Positions 1 through 8,247 of a stretch of 64,000 nucleotides of DNA are shown piece by piece. Positions within the stretch are counted from its first letter, which is position 1, and the number at the start of each line of letters is the position of its first letter. The translations under genes and the position numbers were made by a program. This DNA is from Thermodesulfatator autotrophicus (lineage in GTDB: Bacteria > Desulfobacterota > Thermodesulfobacteria > Thermodesulfobacteriales > Thermodesulfatatoraceae). The notes beneath the pieces were generated by a model, which was not told where the DNA came from, did not search any database, and was given only the letters and a program-made list of their open reading frames with translations. Where the stretch lies: NCBI RefSeq assembly GCF_001642325.1, contig NZ_LSFI01000001.1, positions 1 through 64,000 on the forward strand, in the 5' to 3' direction.

Positions 1-244
1 CTGCGGACACAGTTGACGAAACACTATGAATTTTAATCCCCAGAGTTTTAAAAATATCTTCAAAAACTTCCTGCCATATTTTTTCAAGAGGAATTATGTG
101 AGGGACCTGGGCTAAAAAAATCTTTTCTTCAGGAGTGAAGTTAAAAGTGTTTACCCAGGAACAGGAAAAACTGTTTTTTTCTATATTGTTAAAGTCATTC
201 AAAAAGAAGTTTTTACTTGCTAAAGGATCTAAGTTCAAAGACAT
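1..244 (-). CDS. Partial CDS, unknown (N-terminal ~81 codons)
   Basis: An open frame runs on the minus strand from an ATG at 244-242 off the left edge without a stop. The start is supported by a G-rich Shine-Dalgarno stretch (six G in a row) a few bases upstream; the FAD oxidoreductase at 60209 has the same style of site. The visible part begins MSLNLDPLASKNFF and is soluble, acidic and rich in Phe and Asn, with no signal peptide or membrane segment. I do not recognise the family. Most of the gene lies outside the window, so no function is offered. Confidence 0.6.
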   Translation of the reverse strand, partial: MSLNLDPLASKNFFLNDFNNIEKNSFSCSWVNTFNFTPEEKIFLAQVPHIIPLEKIWQEVFEDIFKTLGIKIHSVSSTVSA

Positions 245-416
245 TTTTGCCCCCCAAGGGAATCTAAAACTAAATATCGGAAAGAGAAATTTTAAGATTA
301 AAACTTTTTAAAATCCGGAATTAGCTCAAAAACTGATAAAAGTTTTTTGGGCTCTGGCAAGCTTTTTTGATGCTTACAGGCAAAAATTAGCTTTCACTCT
401 TGTGATAGTTTGTTAA

Positions 417-865
417 GGCATCTGAGATCGCCACGGCGACTGTATCTCCTCGCGACAGGGATTGCTTCGCTACTTCGTAGCTCGCAATGACAGGGTGGTG
501 AGTAGCTCACCAGATAGGGGTGAGCGGCTTGCAATGATAGAGGGGTAAGTGGCTCGCAAGATAGGGGTGAGTAACTCGCCATGACTCTTCTCCCTGTCAC
601 TGCGAGGAGCCTTTCCCTATTATCGTGCGAGAAGTACATTCCCTTATTGTCACTGCGAGGAGATCCCTCGCTCCGCTCGGGACAAGCGAAGCAGTCTCTG
701 AGACTGCCGAGCTGAGATTGCTTCGGCCTCTGACGAGGCCTTGCAATTACAGAAAAATTAGGGCCTCACAATAACTTGGCCGCGTTGTCAATACAAGGGG
801 TGCATTTTCACCTTGTTACTGCGAAAGATTTCTCGGAACAGGCGAAGCAGTCTCTGAAACTAGGG
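417..865. repeat. Cluster of dispersed palindromic repeats
   Basis: The 245-910 gap (666 bases) has no supported gene. It holds several imperfect palindromes of a dispersed family with conserved outer ends (TGTCATTGCGAG or TGTCACTGCGAG on one side, GAAGCAGTCTC or GATTGCTTCGC on the other). Clear copies lie at 459-492, 645-702, 714-751 and 811-861, with a half copy near 595-610. The copy at 461-491 is identical over 31 bp to one at 36657-36687. The resemblance to REP/MITE-like elements is inference; no transposase is nearby. Confidence 0.8.
497..588. repeat. Degenerate tandem repeat, ~4 units of 22-25 bp
   Basis: Four consecutive imperfect units start GGTGAG or GGTAAG, continue with a GCTCNC or GCTTGC core, and end around GATAGG. 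They sit inside the dispersed-repeat cluster. Units differ from each other at several positions. They look like local duplications of the CTCGCAATGA half of the dispersed palindrome rather than an independent array. Confidence 0.5.
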
Positions 866-910
866 ACTATTAATAAAAATATTTTGCATAGGTTTCTGAA
901 AGTAACCACT

Positions 911-2626
911 TTATTTTCCACCTTTAAGCTGCTTATGTCTTTTGCCTCTGGCGGCATCTTCAGAAACGTCACGACTAAATAATGCATAATGTTTTCTGGC
1001 AAATTCTTCCAGGTGCTGTTGAATTTCTTCTTCTGGCACCAGATAAAGGCGCATCACCCTGGCAAACATACTCAAGGCCACCACCAGTTCTTCAGGGATT
1101 ACCTCATCGGCTCCCAGCTCAAGAAAACTCTTCATCTCTGCCGCATAGCGCGTTCTAACCAGGATATAAATATCCGGCTTGATGTGCTTGGCAAGGCCAA
1201 CAATAACCCGGGCAGACTTACAATCCGGAATAGTAATGGCGAGCACTTTGGCCTTCTCAAGGCCAGCCTGGCGCAAAATGTATTCGTAAGTAGCGTCTCC
1301 AAAAATAATAGGCTCTCCTGCCGCCTTTTCGCGCCTAACTGTTTCAGGGTTCATCTCAATAATAACGTAAGGGATACCCACTTTTTTGGCGGCGGTGCGA
1401 AGGGCCATGCCAGCTACTCCTAGGCCTACAATAATCATGTGATTAGCCGGCACCAGAGGACAAGCGGTTTCATCTACCGCCTTTGGTAAACGGTGCTTGG
1501 CAAAGCTAATAACCAGAGGAGTTAAAAGCATGGTGAGTATAGAAACTGAAGAAAGCAACTGAAACGTATCAAGCTTTATTAGCTCATATTTCAGGGCCTC
1601 CTGAGCCAGCACGAAAGAAAATTCTCCAATCTGAAAAAGACTAACTCCCACCAGAAAAGCTATGTGCACGGGATAACGCAAAATATAACGCAATATGCCG
1701 AAAATCACGCAGCTTTTTATAAAAAATATGGCCACTGTCCCCCCTAAAATAAGGGGTAGATATTTCGCAAAGAGCCTTACGTCAAAAAACATGCCTACAG
1801 AAACAAAGAAAATACAAATAAGCAGGTCTTTAAAAGGCAGAATATTAGCCGTGGCCTGATGGCTGTACGGAGAACGGGCCAAAATAAACCCTGCCAGAAA
1901 AGCCCCTAACGAAAGAGAAAGCCCGGCCAAATTAGCCAGCCAGGCTACTAACAAACAAAAGGTAAGAGTGGCCAATAAAAATAACTCCCGACTACGGGTG
2001 CGCGCCACGAAGTCCATAAAAAAGCCAAGCACCCAGCGACTTAGCACATAAGCTCCGCCAAAAAGTACAATGGTTTTTACCGTTATGAAAAGGAGGCCCA
2101 AATCAGCTTTTAATTCCCCTGCCAGAAAAGGCACCAGTAGCATGAGAGGAACAATGGCCATGTCCTGAAAAAGAAGAATTCCAAGAGAGGCCCGACCATA
2201 AGGCGTATCAAGCTCACCTTTTTCTTGAAGAAGAGAAAGAACAATGGCTGTACTGCTTAAGGCCAAATAAGCCCCCAGAAAAAACGAAACCGAAGGCGAA
2301 AGTTTAAATATTAAAAAGCCAAGAAAGCCTGTTATTAAGGCCGTAAGAAAAATCTGCAAACTTCCGCCAAGAAGTGCTATTTTTCGTAAACGAGCTAGAT
2401 GCGCCGGAGAAAACTCAAGACCTATAGTAAAAAGGAGCAAGACCACCCCCAACTCAGCTAAAAAGTGGACCGCCTCTTCGGCTTTTATCAAATGAAGACC
2501 ATAAGGACCTATCAGGGCCCCGGCAATTATAAAACTGATGATATTGGGTATTTTAAAACGATTGCCAATAAGGCTTGCCACAAAAGCTGAACCCAGAAGA
2601 ACTATTACGTCATTTAAGAGCACCAT
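911..2626 (-). CDS. KefB/CPA2-type monovalent cation:proton antiporter with RCK domain
   Basis: This 571-aa protein has about 380 hydrophobic residues forming roughly 12 membrane segments (Na/H exchanger fold, starting MVLLNDVIVLLGSAFVAS). A cytoplasmic TrkA-N (RCK) domain follows from about residue 395, with the nucleotide-binding GLGVAG loop and a downstream acidic residue in VIIEMNPE. It belongs to the CPA2 family of K+/H+ or Na+/H+ exchangers, in which the RCK domain gates transport in response to NAD(H) or other ligands. No TrkA-C domain follows; the tail is short and charged. The start follows an AGGTGA site. It is monocistronic and flanked on both sides by dispersed repeats. The ion specificity cannot be read from sequence. 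Confidence 0.9.
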   Translation of the reverse strand: MVLLNDVIVLLGSAFVASLIGNRFKIPNIISFIIAGALIGPYGLHLIKAEEAVHFLAELGVVLLLFTIGLEFSPAHLARLRKIALLGGSLQIFLTALITGFLGFLIFKLSPSVSFFLGAYLALSSTAIVLSLLQEKGELDTPYGRASLGILLFQDMAIVPLMLLVPFLAGELKADLGLLFITVKTIVLFGGAYVLSRWVLGFFMDFVARTRSRELFLLATLTFCLLVAWLANLAGLSLSLGAFLAGFILARSPYSHQATANILPFKDLLICIFFVSVGMFFDVRLFAKYLPLILGGTVAIFFIKSCVIFGILRYILRYPVHIAFLVGVSLFQIGEFSFVLAQEALKYELIKLDTFQLLSSVSILTMLLTPLVISFAKHRLPKAVDETACPLVPANHMIIVGLGVAGMALRTAAKKVGIPYVIIEMNPETVRREKAAGEPIIFGDATYEYILRQAGLEKAKVLAITIPDCKSARVIVGLAKHIKPDIYILVRTRYAAEMKSFLELGADEVIPEELVVALSMFARVMRLYLVPEEEIQQHLEEFARKHYALFSRDVSEDAARGKRHKQLKGGK

Positions 2627-2678
2627 ATTTCTTCACCTGAACACAATTTTACTAAGCAATTTTGCCATCAAATGAGAA

Positions 2679-2750
2679 CTTAGCCCATACGGACTCGCAG
2701 TGAGAGCGTAAAGCGTTATAGCGAGGCCGCTGGCGCAGCCAGGATCTCCT
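2679..2750. repeat. Dispersed palindromic repeat, degenerate copy
   Basis: The 220-base gap between the antiporter and the YacP gene carries a degenerate copy of the family described at 417-865. It includes CCCATACGGACTCGCAGTGA, which is shared almost exactly with the copy near 21386-21408, followed by a second hairpin arm rich in GCGAGG/GCTGGCGCAGCC. No gene is seen in this gap. Confidence 0.6.
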
Positions 2751-2846
2751 TAAATATAGGTTTTTTTCTTTCACTGGCAACACAAGGAACTGCTCGCACC
2801 TGTGAATTAACAATTTCTAATAAAGTGAGGTTGATTTACAAAAATT

Positions 2847-3338
2847 TTAAAGTTTGGCCAGTTTGGCCAGCCTTTGTCTGGCCTTTTTAGGGAGTTTTTT
2901 CCCCGGGATGGGTTCAGGAGAAAGCTTTTCCCCTTTCATTTCTTCGTAAAAAGCAGCTTCCATCTTGGCCAGAAAATCCCGTGAGGTTACAGAAATGGCT
3001 CCATAAGTCTCCACATAGCTCCTTATAGCCCGGTCAGAAGTAACAACCACTACCCGTTCTTTTTCCTTAACAGCACGACGTTTTATATAGTCATCAGCAG
3101 TTTCCCCCTGGGCCGTAAATATTACGCGTATGCCTTTTATAGAAACTTCACTTCGTGGTTCCGCCCGGTCCCAGGCGTCAAACACCACGGTTATCTTATG
3201 GCGCCTTATACGCTGGTATTCCTGAAGCTGTTTAAGAAGGGCCTGGCGGGCTTCTTCTGGATCTTCCTGCATAAGAAAGGCAAGCTCTGGGATCTGATGT
3301 AAAAGATTATAGCCGTCTATCAAAAGATGTATAGCCAT
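2847..3338 (-). CDS. YacP-like NYN domain protein (PIN-fold nuclease family)
   Basis: This 163-aa protein opens with LIDGYNLLHQ and continues with VVFDAWDR, TADDYIKRR and VVTSDRAIR. These are the conserved Asp/Asn positions of NYN (YacP) domains, which adopt a PIN-like ribonuclease fold; the Bacillus homologue is a ribosome-associated mRNA endonuclease. Length matches the family. A basic Lys/Arg-rich tail (about residues 145-163) follows the domain and may contact RNA. It is the last gene of a parA-parB-yacP run: the parB stop and this ATG share one base (TAATG), implying translational coupling. The specific RNA target is unknown. Confidence 0.85.
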   Translation of the reverse strand: MAIHLLIDGYNLLHQIPELAFLMQEDPEEARQALLKQLQEYQRIRRHKITVVFDAWDRAEPRSEVSIKGIRVIFTAQGETADDYIKRRAVKEKERVVVVTSDRAIRSYVETYGAISVTSRDFLAKMEAAFYEEMKGEKLSPEPIPGKKLPKKARQRLAKLAKL

Positions 3339-4192
3339 TAGCCCCTTAGTTTTTCCAGAAAATTTTCAAATTGTTCCGAAGAATGAAATTCTATCACCAG
3401 CTTGCCCTTTTGGCCTCCCCAGGAAATCTTCACTTTAGCCCCAATAACTTCCGCCAGTTCCTGCTCAAGGGCCAGGAGATTAGGATCTTTAGGCTTTTCT
3501 CTTTTCTTAGTCCTGGCACCGGCTTTAAGCCTTTTGACCAGTTCTTCTGTTTGCCGGACAGAAAGCCCTCGCTTGATTACTTCATCTCTCACGTGTTTAA
3601 GCAGGGTTTCATTTTCTGCAAGGCCGAGCAGGGCCCGGGCATGCCCTGCTGAAAGGCGCTCCTCAAAAATGTCTTCCTGAATATAATCTGGCAGCTTTAG
3701 CAACCTGAGGGTATTGGCTATAGCTGCTCGACTTTTGCCAACTTTTTGAGCCACTTCTTCTTGAGTCAAGCCAAATTCTTCCATCAAACGCTGGTAGCCC
3801 CGGGCCTCTTCAATGGGATTTAGATCCTCTCGCTGTAAGTTTTCAATAAGGGCAAGTTCAAGGGCCTCCTGAGGCGACAACTCCTTTACAATTACCGGCA
3901 CTTTTTCAAGGCCAGCCAGGCGAGCGGCCTGAAAACGCCTCTCACCTGCTACGATTTCATAAATCCCAGGCGTAATCTCCCGGGCTAAAATTGGCTGAAG
4001 AAGGCCCTTTTCTTTTACCGAAGAGGCCAGCTCTTCAAGACCCTTGTCTTTCTGCAAGCGGGGCTGATAAGGCGAAGGCCTCAGGGCCTCTATGGGACAC
4101 ATGAATATCTCTGTAGGGGTATCCAGGAAATCTTCTTCTGGCAGGAGAGCCTCAAGCCCTCGCCCTAAGCCTTTTTCTTTAGACTTTGCCAA
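3338..4192 (-). CDS. parB: Chromosome partitioning protein ParB
   Basis: ParB (284 aa) is the parS-binding CTP-dependent clamp that loads around the origin and works with ParA. Visible features are PYQPR at about residue 41, the CTP-binding GERRFQAAR box (83-91), [14 protein letters not shown] (117-130), a helix-turn-helix at about 141-167 ([17 protein letters not shown]), and a C-terminal dimerisation segment from about 225. The start is a TTG, chosen because a GGGAGG Shine-Dalgarno lies six bases upstream and no ATG fits. The gene overlaps the parA end by 14 bases. The cognate parS lies just upstream of parA at 4961-4976. Confidence 0.95.
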   Translation of the reverse strand: MAKSKEKGLGRGLEALLPEEDFLDTPTEIFMCPIEALRPSPYQPRLQKDKGLEELASSVKEKGLLQPILAREITPGIYEIVAGERRFQAARLAGLEKVPVIVKELSPQEALELALIENLQREDLNPIEEARGYQRLMEEFGLTQEEVAQKVGKSRAAIANTLRLLKLPDYIQEDIFEERLSAGHARALLGLAENETLLKHVRDEVIKRGLSVRQTEELVKRLKAGARTKKREKPKDPNLLALEQELAEVIGAKVKISWGGQKGKLVIEFHSSEQFENFLEKLRG

Positions 4193-4958
4193 GTTTAGCC
4201 TCCCTTTTTAGAATTTCCTGCGCAAGTGTCATATAAGCCCTTGCCCCTCGCGAGGAAGGGTCATAAGCAAAAATGGGTTTTCCATGGCTTGGCGCCTCAC
4301 TAAGGCGCACGTTGCGGGGTATAACTGTTTCAAAAACCGCCCGGCCAAAATGCTTCCTTACCTCGGCCTCTACCTGCCTGGTAAGCTTATTGCGACCATC
4401 GTACATGGTAAGGAGAATACCATAAAGATATAGGCGGGGATTAAAGGCCTTTTTGACCTTGCGCACCGTATTAATAAGAAGACTTAAGCCCTCAAGGGCG
4501 TAGTACTCACACTGGAGGGGGATAAGCACGCCCTGGGCTGTTACCAGAGCATTTAAAGTAAGAATTCCCAGGGAAGGGGGACAATCTATAATGATGTATC
4601 TGTACCGCTCAGCAAGGTTACCAATTACTTGAACCAGAAGCCTTTCCCGCCCTTGTGCGGCGGCAAGCTCCACCTCGCAGCCAATCAAGTCAATGGTTGA
4701 TGGAAGAACTTCAAGTTTGGGATAGTCCGTCTTGTAAAGGGCCTTTTCGGGAAAAATTCCGTTTAAAAGGATATCGTAAAGATTAGGAGAGACTCCCCTT
4801 AGACCTAGCCCACTTGAGGCGTTAGCCTGAGGATCTACATCAACGAGGAGTACCTCCTGGCCAAGAATGGCCAGGGCAGCGGCTAAATTCAGGGCCGTGG
4901 TGGTTTTCCCTACTCCGCCTTTTTGGTTGGCTACCGCAATTATTCTAGACATTTTCAT
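4179..4958 (-). CDS. parA: Chromosome partitioning ATPase ParA (Soj type)
   Basis: This 259-aa protein is of the chromosomal Soj type, without the N-terminal HTH of many plasmid ParAs. It has the deviant Walker A KGGVGKTT (residues 13-20) with the signature lysine, then DVDPQANAS (Walker A' region) and IIDCPPSLG (Walker B). The ATPase forms nucleoid-bound gradients that move ParB-parS complexes. Two in-frame ATGs exist (4958 and 4952); the first overlaps the upstream stop (ATGA), which favours translational coupling with the 5-FCL-like gene. It is followed directly by parB. Confidence 0.95.
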   Translation of the reverse strand: MKMSRIIAVANQKGGVGKTTTALNLAAALAILGQEVLLVDVDPQANASSGLGLRGVSPNLYDILLNGIFPEKALYKTDYPKLEVLPSTIDLIGCEVELAAAQGRERLLVQVIGNLAERYRYIIIDCPPSLGILTLNALVTAQGVLIPLQCEYYALEGLSLLINTVRKVKKAFNPRLYLYGILLTMYDGRNKLTRQVEAEVRKHFGRAVFETVIPRNVRLSEAPSHGKPIFAYDPSSRGARAYMTLAQEILKREAKLGKV

Positions 4959-5713
4959 TTTGTTTCACGTGAAACATTTTCCCTAGCCCGAAGATATTTT
5001 AACACGGGAATCGCTTTTAGCTTGTCTTCAGAAAGAGCCTCCCAGATAATTCTATCAACAAAGCGCTTAGGCCCTTCAGCATAAATAACTTCTTCTGGAG
5101 TAGCTATTATATCCACCGAAAAGTCGTGCTCTTCCAAAGGTATTTCTTCTACAACTTGCAAAGGGTGAATCGTGGTTAAAACAGGTGTTTCCGGACTGAT
5201 TTTAGCAAAATGGGCGAGAATAGCCAGCTCAAGGTCAGCAAACCCACCCCCTTTGCCCAAACGTTTACCGCGGCGAGTTACAGCTACACAGCCGGTAATC
5301 ACCAGGTCTATTTCTGGCATGTCTTCAGGAGACACAGGTTCTCCGTATTTAAAGGCACCTTTGATAGTTGCCGCTCGCAAAGGATGTACTTTTAACTTTT
5401 GCGGATCAAGCCTGAGGAAAGGCTTCTCAGCCTTTAACTTAGGTACGGCCATAAAGATAGTCTTGCCTTCAAAAAGGGCTTTCACCCTTAAGGGTAGCTG
5501 GGGGCTATCAGGGTTCGCTTTAATAAAGCGAGCCTTTCTAAAGGCCTCGGTTTCAGCAGCCTTTTCTGCCGCTACCTCTGCTCCTACAAAGTTGGGGATA
5601 CGACCAAAAGCTCCGGGAAAGCGAGCCACTCCTTTTTCGCTTAAAAGCTCCCAGATTTTTTCGCGCAAAATCTTTTTCTCGTGTTTTATTTTTGCTAAAC
5701 TTTCTTTTGACAT
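4955..5713 (-). CDS. 5-formyltetrahydrofolate cyclo-ligase family protein
   Basis: This 252-aa protein has [14 protein letters not shown] as the basic start, then [22 protein letters not shown], and the glycine-rich loop [10 protein letters not shown] (near residue 180). These match the COG0212 family, which either cyclises 5-formyl-THF to methenyl-THF or, in a paralogous group, has been linked to thiamin metabolism. The [11 protein letters not shown] style resembles the paralogous group, so the enzymatic activity is uncertain. The frame is open further upstream to 5815, but that would overlap the rlpA signal peptide. The ATG at 5713 fits the family N-terminus and overlaps the rlpA ATG on the other strand (CATG at 5711-5714). 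The last codons (NVSRETK) are encoded by the parS site. parA follows with a 4-base overlap. Confidence 0.75.
   Translation of the reverse strand: MSKESLAKIKHEKKILREKIWELLSEKGVARFPGAFGRIPNFVGAEVAAEKAAETEAFRKARFIKANPDSPQLPLRVKALFEGKTIFMAVPKLKAEKPFLRLDPQKLKVHPLRAATIKGAFKYGEPVSPEDMPEIDLVITGCVAVTRRGKRLGKGGGFADLELAILAHFAKISPETPVLTTIHPLQVVEEIPLEEHDFSVDIIATPEEVIYAEGPKRFVDRIIWEALSEDKLKAIPVLKYLRARENVSRETK
4961..4976. promoter_or_regulatory. parS: parS centromere-like site
   Basis: TGTTTCACGTGAAACA is a perfect 16-bp palindrome matching the widely conserved bacterial parS consensus bound by ParB. It lies inside the last codons of the 5-FCL-family gene (encoding Val-Ser-Arg-Glu-Thr), 2 bases upstream of the parA ATG. 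It is the only exact or near-exact match I found in the window. Presence beside parA and parB makes the call very secure. Confidence 0.95.
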
Positions 5714-6419
5714 GCGATATCTACTAGCAGTTATTCTCTTTGTGAGTTTTTTGGCTAGTTGCGCTCCACCCCCACAGGTTAGCAAAAAAACATACCCAGG
5801 CAAAGTTCCCCCCACGCAAAAACCATATCGTATTGGCGGAAAAGTTTATTATCCCTTACCTTCGGCCCAGGGCTATGTGGAAGTAGGTATAGCTTCCTGG
5901 TACGGCCCCGGCTTTCACGGAAAGAAAACCGCCAGCGGCGAGCGTTACAACATGTACGCCTATACCGCGGCCCATAAAGTTTTACCTATGGGCACCAAGG
6001 TACTTGTTACCAACCTGGAAAACGGACGGCAGGTAATAGTGCGCATAAATGACCGTGGCCCTTTCGTTAAAGGGCGCATTATTGACCTGAGTTACGCCGC
6101 GGCCCGGGCCCTGGGCATGCATCGCAAAGGAACAGCTCTTGTAAGAATTCAGGCCCTGGGAGAAAGTCCCCAAACGCATCTGGTATTCAAAGGGCGTTAT
6201 TATATCCAAGTGGGATCTTTTGCCAATTACGCCAATGCCGTAAAGTTAAAAGAAAAGCTAAAAAAGAAGTTTCCCATCATAAGAATAGAGCCTTTTTCCA
6301 AAAATGGAAAAACTTTTTATCGGGTTCAGGTATTAGCCGCCCAGGACTTACAAAAAGCGCGTATGCTACTTTCTCGTCTTGAGCAAGAATTTCCTCAGGC
6401 ATTTATTGTAGCTCGTTAA
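5712..6419 (+). CDS. rlpA: RlpA-like septal ring lytic transglycosylase (lipoprotein)
   Basis: The protein is 235 aa. [17 protein letters not shown] is a lipoprotein signal with lipobox LASC and lipidated Cys17. A double-psi beta-barrel domain follows ([19 protein letters not shown], the histidine of [10 protein letters not shown], the aspartate of INDRGPF), and then a C-terminal SPOR domain ([14 protein letters not shown] to the end). RlpA cleaves naked glycan strands of peptidoglycan at division septa, and SPOR binds those denuded glycans. The frame is open further upstream, but the signal peptide fixes the start at 5712. There is no Shine-Dalgarno, and the ATG overlaps the divergent gene's ATG. 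It is followed 50 bases later by rnc. Confidence 0.92.
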   Translation: MRYLLAVILFVSFLASCAPPPQVSKKTYPGKVPPTQKPYRIGGKVYYPLPSAQGYVEVGIASWYGPGFHGKKTASGERYNMYAYTAAHKVLPMGTKVLVTNLENGRQVIVRINDRGPFVKGRIIDLSYAAARALGMHRKGTALVRIQALGESPQTHLVFKGRYYIQVGSFANYANAVKLKEKLKKKFPIIRIEPFSKNGKTFYRVQVLAAQDLQKARMLLSRLEQEFPQAFIVAR

Positions 6420-6469
6420 AATCCATAAGGTCCTTGAAACTTTTTTCAGGCTGATTATTCCTTCTTTTC

Positions 6470-7216
6470 ATGGAAGAAAAAGACTTTTTGAGAGAAAATT
6501 TAAAAAGGCTTGAAGAACTTTCCCAAAAACTAAATATTCGTCTGAAAAATGAGGCTCTCTTTTTACAGGCCCTCACCCATCGGTCTTTCATCGGGGATAA
6601 TCCAGACTGGCCTTATGGTGATAACGAACGCTTAGAATTTTTGGGAGACGCCGTACTCGGAGCCATTATCAGCCATCTTTTATATGATCGTTTTGGCAGG
6701 AATTATAGAGAGGGAGACCTTTCTAAAATGCGGGCCTGGCTGGTAAACGAAGAGCGCCTGGCACGTATCGCCCAAAAGCTTGAGCTGGAAAAATTGATCT
6801 TATTAGGGACAGGCGAAGAAAGGGGCAAAGGGAGGAAAAAACCCTCTATACTTGCCTCGGCTTTTGAGGCCTTAATAGCCGCCATCTATCTTGATCAGGG
6901 CTACGATAAGGCCTTTCAGGTGGTAAAGGCTCTTTTCAGTCGCATACTACCACAGGCTGAAAAAGGGCTTTTGGCTGATCATAAGACCTTGTTACAGGAG
7001 TTTACACAGGCCTTGTTTAAAAAAACGCCTAAATATATCCTGGTAAAAGAAACTGGCCCGGAGCACGCCAAGAAGTTTTTTATAGAAGTAAAGCTTGAAG
7101 ATGAAACTTTGGCCAGTGGTAAAGGGCCCTCTAAAAAAGCGGCGGAGCAAGCCGCTGCCAAAAAAGCCTTAAAAATTCTGGAGGAAAAATATGGAAAACA
7201 CACCCGAAAAAACTGA
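6470..7216 (+). CDS. rnc: Ribonuclease III
   Basis: This 248-aa endonuclease for double-stranded RNA acts in rRNA processing and mRNA decay. The signature NERLEFLGDAVL sits at residues 52-63, and the second metal ligand is the Glu in AFEALIAAIYLDQG (about 133). A dsRNA-binding domain covers about 172-243 (KTLLQEFTQALF to KKAAEQAAAKKAL). Length is slightly above the usual 225 because of the N-terminal helix. No good Shine-Dalgarno precedes the ATG. The 3' end overlaps era by 26 bases, a common rnc-era arrangement. Confidence 0.97.
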   Translation: MEEKDFLRENLKRLEELSQKLNIRLKNEALFLQALTHRSFIGDNPDWPYGDNERLEFLGDAVLGAIISHLLYDRFGRNYREGDLSKMRAWLVNEERLARIAQKLELEKLILLGTGEERGKGRKKPSILASAFEALIAAIYLDQGYDKAFQVVKALFSRILPQAEKGLLADHKTLLQEFTQALFKKTPKYILVKETGPEHAKKFFIEVKLEDETLASGKGPSKKAAEQAAAKKALKILEEKYGKHTRKN

Positions 7217-8114
7217 TGAAAACAAGTTCCGTTCAGGCTATGTAGCCCTTATTGGTCTCCCAAATGTGGGGAAATCTACCCTTTTAAATCAACTTCTGGG
7301 TTATAAAGTAGCTATCGCTACTCCCAAGCCTCAGACTACCAGGTTTCCCATAAGAGGGATTTTAACCGGAGAAAATTTTCAGATAATTTTTGTTGACACG
7401 CCAGGGATTCACGATGCCAAAGACCTTTTTAACAAAATCATGGTAGAACAGGCCCTTAAGGCCATAGAGGAAGTAGATAGTATTGTCTTCATAATTGATG
7501 TGAGTAACCGCAACCCCAAAGCAGAAGAAAAAATAGTAGAAATTCTAAGAAAAGCAAACAAACCAACCATACTGGCTTTAAATAAGATAGATTTAATTAA
7601 AAAAGGCGAATTGTTACCAATTATTGACTATTTTTCTCAAATTTATCCCTTTAAGGCCATTGTTCCTATCTCAGCTCTAGAACGTGATGGGCTAGAAGAG
7701 CTGGTCAAAGAAATAGCTGAAACGCTTCCTGAAGGCCCCATGTATTATGACCCTGAAACCTTAACAGACCAACCCCAGCGGCTTCTGGCAGCAGAAATCA
7801 TCCGTGAAAAAGTTTTTATGCTTACCAGACAAGAAATTCCTTATGCCACCGCCGTAGTGGTGGAAGAGTTTCACGAAGACCCAGAGCGCAATCTAGTTGT
7901 CATTCAAGCCACCATTTATGTAGAAAAAGACTCCCAAAAGGGCATCATTATTGGCAAAGGTGGCCAAATGCTCAAAAAAATAGGAACCCTTGCCCGTGAA
8001 GAACTAGAATTTCTATTGGGCAAAAGGGTGCATCTGGATTTGTGGGTCAAAGTCCTTAAAGGATGGCGCAAAGAAGAAAAGTTACTTCGCCGTTTGGGTT
8101 TTCCAGGAGTGTAG
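7191..8114 (+). CDS. era: GTPase Era
   Basis: Era (307 aa) is the essential GTPase for 30S subunit maturation that binds the 3' end of 16S rRNA. It shows G1 GLPNVGKST (22-30), G3 DTPG, G4 NKID, and a C-terminal KH domain with GIIIGKGGQMLKKIG. A GGAGG site five bases before the ATG lies inside the rnc coding end. Coupling with rnc through a 26-base overlap fits their joint roles in rRNA processing. One departure from the usual motif is TTRFPIRGI where TTRxxIxGI is typical; all nucleotide-binding motifs are intact. Confidence 0.97.
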   Translation: MENTPEKTDENKFRSGYVALIGLPNVGKSTLLNQLLGYKVAIATPKPQTTRFPIRGILTGENFQIIFVDTPGIHDAKDLFNKIMVEQALKAIEEVDSIVFIIDVSNRNPKAEEKIVEILRKANKPTILALNKIDLIKKGELLPIIDYFSQIYPFKAIVPISALERDGLEELVKEIAETLPEGPMYYDPETLTDQPQRLLAAEIIREKVFMLTRQEIPYATAVVVEEFHEDPERNLVVIQATIYVEKDSQKGIIIGKGGQMLKKIGTLAREELEFLLGKRVHLDLWVKVLKGWRKEEKLLRRLGFPGV

Positions 8115-8198
8115 CTTTTTGGCAACACTGTTCTTTTGTTGTCACACTTCTTTAAAAATTTAACGCCAGCTATATCTTGATTATCCTTGGTTGGGCCT

Positions 8199-8216
8199 TT
8201 GGCACAAAAAATGCAT
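8199..8216 (+). promoter_or_regulatory. Candidate sigma-54 (-24/-12) promoter of lpxC
   Basis: TTGGCAC followed by six A and TGCA places GG and GC exactly 12 bases apart, as in the sigma-54 consensus TTGGCAC-N5-TTGCA; one of the core bases differs. The predicted transcription start is near 8226, 22 bases before the chosen GTG of lpxC. This would put the alternative ATG at 8224 outside the transcript. No enhancer-binding regulator is encoded nearby. This is a pattern match only. Confidence 0.5.
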
Positions 8217-8247
8217 TATCATTATGAAAAAATGCGGGAGTAAAGGC

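Noticed and set aside
497-588. CRISPR array
   Set aside because: Units are imperfect and contiguous, with no constant spacers and no cas genes in the window.
776-1002. Small frames around the repeat cluster
   Set aside because: They run through dispersed repeats and the end of the antiporter gene, and lack ribosome sites.
5172-5711. N-terminal extension of rlpA
   Set aside because: This open frame lies antisense to the 5-FCL-like gene; the lipoprotein signal begins at 5712.
8224-8247. ATG 8224 as lpxC start
   Set aside because: It has no ribosome site and would lie upstream of the predicted -24/-12 start; GTG 8248 has GGGAG and restores the expected residue numbering.
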